Below, piece by piece: positions 6,004 through 8,836 of a stretch of 8,836 nucleotides of DNA (positions within the stretch are counted from its first letter, which is position 1; each line of letters starts with the position of its first letter). A program made the position numbers and the translations under genes. The notes beneath the pieces were generated by a model. That model was not told where the DNA came from. It did not search any database and was given only the letters and a program-made list of their open reading frames with translations. The stretch comes from Kiritimatiellia bacterium (GTDB lineage: Bacteria > Verrucomicrobiota > Kiritimatiellia > RFP12 > UBA1067): positions 1 to 8,836 of the forward strand of contig JAGCPM010000023.1 in the NCBI GenBank assembly GCA_017965685.1, read 5' to 3'.

Positions 6004-6900
6004 ATGGAATACTCGCCGCCGAATCTTCCTGGCATCATCATTACCGACTTCATAGGAGAAGGCGGAATGTCCAAGGTATGGAAAGCCTACGACCAGAACA
6101 TGCGCAGAATGGTCGCGGTAAAAGTGCTGGACAGAGAACTGACGAACCCAGAAGACGTGAAATGCTTCGTGGCCGAGGCAAAGATCATGTCAGAGATAAA
6201 CCATCCCGGATTCGTCCGCTGCTACGGGCTTAGCCAGTTCGGTGGAACGTGGTATTTCGTGATGGAATATGTCGACGGCTACAATTTCGGCGATCTTCTG
6301 GCGCGCAAGCAGCATCTCTCCGAGCCGGATTGCATACTGGTGTGCGAATCAGTGGCCTCGGCGCTCTGCCATGCGTGGGAAACCTACGCAATTGTCCACT
6401 GCGACATCAAGCCGGACAACATAATGATCGACTCTTCGGGCACGGTCAAACTTACCGACCTTGGCCTCGCGCACCGCTATGAGTTCATGAAGGAAAGCGA
6501 CATCAAAGTGTCAGACCATGTGCTCGGAACGCCTGCATACATCTCGCCGGAACAGATTTATGGCGACGTAGAACTCGACTGCCGCGCCGACATCTATTCT
6601 CTGGCCGCATCGCTATACCATCTTTCAACAGGTCGAGTACACTTTCCGGGCCTCGACAACGAAGACACGATGAGGGCCCACTGCGACATGTCGAAACAGG
6701 CGCCAGACGTCCGGACCTACCATTCGCTCTCGAAGGGATTCGCCCAGATGCTCGAATACATGCTTGTAAAGCAGCGCGACGAAAGAATATCTTCCTGGCG
6801 CGATGTCGCCGCCATGTGCACGGCCGTGGAGAAAGGCATGACCTTCTCCGCGCGGGAGAGCAAAGGCGTCTCTTCAATGCTTCTTGCCGCCGAACCGTAG
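6004..6900 (+). CDS. Soluble Hanks-type Ser/Thr protein kinase, non-RD
   Basis: A 298-residue eukaryote-like kinase made almost only of the catalytic domain. Visible elements are a glycine loop (GEGGMSKVW, 18-26), the ATP-anchoring Lys40 in VAVK, the C-helix Glu58, catalytic loop HCDIKPDN (132-139, Asp134/Lys136/Asn139), metal-binding DLG (152-154, replacing DFG), SPE (181-183, replacing APE), Asp196 and Arg261. The arginine of the usual HRD motif is cysteine, so it is a non-RD kinase and may not need activation-loop phosphorylation. All catalytic residues are present, so it should be active. There is no transmembrane segment, PASTA or other sensor domain, unlike PknB-type kinases. It starts 1 nt after the regulator stop, with a strong GGGGTGA site (5990-5996) 7 nt upstream. 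Co-transcription with the two-component pair is likely. Substrates are unknown. Confidence 0.95.
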   Translation: MEYSPPNLPGIIITDFIGEGGMSKVWKAYDQNMRRMVAVKVLDRELTNPEDVKCFVAEAKIMSEINHPGFVRCYGLSQFGGTWYFVMEYVDGYNFGDLLARKQHLSEPDCILVCESVASALCHAWETYAIVHCDIKPDNIMIDSSGTVKLTDLGLAHRYEFMKESDIKVSDHVLGTPAYISPEQIYGDVELDCRADIYSLAASLYHLSTGRVHFPGLDNEDTMRAHCDMSKQAPDVRTYHSLSKGFAQMLEYMLVKQRDERISSWRDVAAMCTAVEKGMTFSARESKGVSSMLLAAEP

Positions 6901-6923
6901 AGGAGCTCCGGCAGCGAGTCCGC

Positions 6924-7571
6924 CTAGGCTGCAGAGTCGTCATCCAGCGCGACAAGGAGCGAATCGGGCGTGATGAATTCGCCCTTCTTCCTCAGCACTA
7001 TTATGCGCGATATGAGCGCGGACTCGAAATCGGATATCCTTACGCCGTTTTTCCTGTCCTGAAGAATCCTCACCAGATCGGCGACGGTTACGGTGTATCT
7101 CGATGCCGGCATTCTGACGAAGAGCCTTGTGAACGCAGAAAGCACGTTCGCTATCGGCCGCACCGCGATTTCCAACATCCTGTAGTATGGCGCAATCCTG
7201 AGGCTTCTCCTGAGCGGCCTCGCCGAAAAGAAAAGCTTAGGCAGGAATTCGCCGAGGTAAAGGAGTGCGAAAGCCGCCGCAAGGCTCCATGCGAAACGTC
7301 CTGAGGAGGAAGATCCGCAGACGATCCCGGAAAGCGCCGCGGAAGCCGACGAATACACCACCGCCGCAAGGTTGTTGCCAACGAGAAGGCTTGTCAGTGT
7401 CATGGACATTCTCGCAACGGCCATTGAAAGCATCCTGGCCGAACGACTGCCTTCGCGCGCGAGATGAAGGACCCTGCCGCGGTTCACGGAAAGGAAACCG
7501 ATTTCCGTTCCCGCGCAAAAGCCGGCCAAAACAAGCGCGGCGACCATGAGGAGGAAAAGGAGTATCGTCAT
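6924..7571 (-). CDS. CNNM/DUF21 membrane protein lacking CBS and CorC domains
   Basis: A 215-residue membrane protein of the CNNM/CorC (HlyC/CorC, UPF0053) superfamily, whose members are linked to Mg2+/Co2+ transport. Hydrophobic segments lie at about 1-20, 57-83 and 93-111. Motifs match the family's membrane domain: AGTEIGFLS (19/20-28, usual SGSETALFS), LLVGNN (62-67) and LGEFLPK (106-112). After a cytoplasmic helix it reads ITPDSLLVALDDD, resembling the MTPRxDxVxLD entry into the first CBS domain, and then ends. Both CBS repeats and the CorC_HlyC domain are therefore missing. Its ATG overlaps the TGA of the upstream full-length paralogue (ATGA at 7568-7571), with AGGAG (7577-7581) 5 nt upstream. 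It may work as a partner of that paralogue or be a decayed copy. The stop is 23 nt from the convergent kinase stop. Confidence 0.88.
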   Translation of the reverse strand: MTILLFLLMVAALVLAGFCAGTEIGFLSVNRGRVLHLAREGSRSARMLSMAVARMSMTLTSLLVGNNLAAVVYSSASAALSGIVCGSSSSGRFAWSLAAAFALLYLGEFLPKLFFSARPLRRSLRIAPYYRMLEIAVRPIANVLSAFTRLFVRMPASRYTVTVADLVRILQDRKNGVRISDFESALISRIIVLRKKGEFITPDSLLVALDDDSAA

Positions 7572-8836
7572 CCGTGCTCCTCTGTCCTCTCGACTGCTTC
7601 GTCGGTTTCCGCGATCAATTCCTCGTCGCTGTCTGTTTCGGGGCGCGAAAGTATCTCGAGCCTGACCTGTGTCACGCGCCTTTTGCGGCGCTTGAGGATT
7701 GTCGCGCGGCAGCCGTCCGCCTCGATCTGCTGGCCGACGTGTGGAATCCTTTCGGCGTGAAACTGAACCCAGCCGGAAAGCCTGTCCGCATCCTCCGCCT
7801 CCAGTTCTATGTCCAGTTCCCTGTTTATCTCGTCAAGCGATGCGCGCGCATCAATGACGTAGGTATTGCGCGATTCTTTCAAAATCTGCGGCTCGTCCTG
7901 CGATGCGCCAAAAACTCCCGGACCCAAAACAAGCTCAAGAATGTCGTTGATAGTGATAAGTCCGGCCGTGCCGCCATATTCGTCAAGGACTATCGCAAGC
8001 GGTTTCTTCGACTTGCGGAAGGTAACTAGAAGGTCGTCGAGCGTCACCTGCTCCGGCACGAAAAGCGCGTCCGACATCTCGCCCGTCTTTGAATCTATCA
8101 CGCCCTCTATTGCATCGGGAGTGCGGCGAAAGACCGGCAAATGCGAATGCCTCGCGTTCGCCAGGGCGACGCGCCTCGCCTCCTCGTCTAGATCTATGTC
8201 GTATCCTTCGAAATCGACTCTCGGCGTCATCTCGTCGTTGGCGTGGATTTCAGAAAGCCTGAGCACTCCTTCTATCATGTCAACATCGGCTTGGACAATG
8301 TCGCCCTTCTCGGCCGAGGATTCGAGAACCGAAACGAGTTCACCGTCCGACAGCGCTTGGCGCTCCTTTTCCAGCGCGCCCGAGAACGCCTGCGAGAATA
8401 AACGGAATGCGATGTTAAACGGGGTGAGAAGCCACTTCCAGAAGAGCATCAGCCTTGCGCACTTCCCGGCCAGATTTTCCGCATAGCGAAGGGATATCTG
8501 CTTCGGCATCACCTCGCCGAAAACAAGCAGGAAAAACGTCATCACAGGCACAGCCAGGACTCCGCCCCAGCCGGGGAGAAGCCTTGCGAAGAGCATATAG
8601 CCGAGCGTCGCTATCGCGAAGTTGACGAACGTGTTGCCGACGAGCAACGTGGAAAGCAGCATCGCCGAATCCTCCATGCACCGCGATATCGCGTCGTCTT
8701 CTTTCTGCGATCTTCCGCGTATGGACGCGCGCTGTGCGCCGGTGAGCGAGAAGAGCATCGTCTCCGAGCCGGAGAAGAACGCCGACAACACGACGAGGAC
8801 GACCTCGGCTATGGCGATGGCCGCCGTCAAGGTGAC
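7568..8836 (-). CDS. CNNM/CorC-family membrane protein with CBS pair and CorC_HlyC domain (5' end may be outside window)
   Basis: Residues are counted from a possible TTG start at 8830. The frame stays open to the right edge, so the true start may lie outside. The DUF21 membrane domain (about 1-150) has SAFFSGSETMLFSL (16-29), LLVGNTFVN (62-70) and FGEVMPK (104-110). The CBS pair (about 200-310) opens with MTPRVD and contains the conserved LDEYGGTAGLIT (282-293). A CorC_HlyC domain (about 322-395) and an acidic tail follow. The family is associated with Mg2+/Co2+ export or homeostasis; older names call it hemolysin or TlyC-like, which is misleading. The CBS pair probably binds adenine nucleotide and gates the membrane domain. 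It is the first gene of a coupled pair with the truncated paralogue downstream (4-nt overlap). Transport function is inferred from family membership. Confidence 0.94.
   Translation of the reverse strand, partial: VTLTAAIAIAEVVLVVLSAFFSGSETMLFSLTGAQRASIRGRSQKEDDAISRCMEDSAMLLSTLLVGNTFVNFAIATLGYMLFARLLPGWGGVLAVPVMTFFLLVFGEVMPKQISLRYAENLAGKCARLMLFWKWLLTPFNIAFRLFSQAFSGALEKERQALSDGELVSVLESSAEKGDIVQADVDMIEGVLRLSEIHANDEMTPRVDFEGYDIDLDEEARRVALANARHSHLPVFRRTPDAIEGVIDSKTGEMSDALFVPEQVTLDDLLVTFRKSKKPLAIVLDEYGGTAGLITINDILELVLGPGVFGASQDEPQILKESRNTYVIDARASLDEINRELDIELEAEDADRLSGWVQFHAERIPHVGQQIEADGCRATILKRRKRRVTQVRLEILSRPETDSDEELIAETDEAVERTEEHG

Overview
The window is a gene-dense, GC-rich bacterial chromosome segment with twelve protein genes. 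Most are tightly packed, and the only real intergenic space is the 173 bp between metG and rpsP. No tRNA, rRNA, CRISPR array, insertion sequence or phage gene was seen. The gene content suggests a Gram-negative bacterium: bS16 and bL19 genes, a NifU-like Fe-S scaffold, a CAAX-protease relative of the type linked to PEP-CTERM/exosortase systems, NtrB/NtrC-type sigma-54 regulation, a Hanks-type Ser/Thr kinase and tandem CNNM/CorC-type membrane proteins. This mix fits the PVC superphylum (Verrucomicrobiota, Kiritimatiellota or Lentisphaerota). That placement is an inference from gene content, with low to moderate confidence.

Layout. (1) 1-1188, minus: the first 396 codons of methionyl-tRNA synthetase, running off the left edge. 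(2) 1189-1361: a divergent promoter region. (3) 1362-3511, plus: a five-gene cluster rpsP, rplS, nifU-like, CPBP protease, DUF192, with gaps or overlaps small enough for one transcript. rimM and trmD, usually found between rpsP and rplS, are absent. (4) 3521-6900, plus: its own promoter, then a soluble PAS histidine kinase, an NtrC-type activator and a soluble Ser/Thr kinase, joined by an 8-nt overlap and a 1-nt gap. (5) 6924-8836, minus: two CNNM/DUF21 proteins with an ATGA start/stop overlap. The upstream one is full-architecture and reaches the right edge. The downstream one stops where its first CBS domain should begin.

The most notable signal is in the non-coding DNA. The three promoters that can be recognised (metG, rpsP, histidine kinase) align without gaps over 31 bases. 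They share not only the -35 and -10 boxes with an 18-nt spacer, but also a spacer-to-(-10) block, GGCGRAATWTGRTAWAMTA. At the kinase gene this promoter would place the transcription start only a few bases before the AUG, implying a leaderless or nearly leaderless mRNA. The second point of interest is an operon that joins a two-component sigma-54 activator, carrying a variant GAYTDA loop, to a non-RD Ser/Thr kinase.
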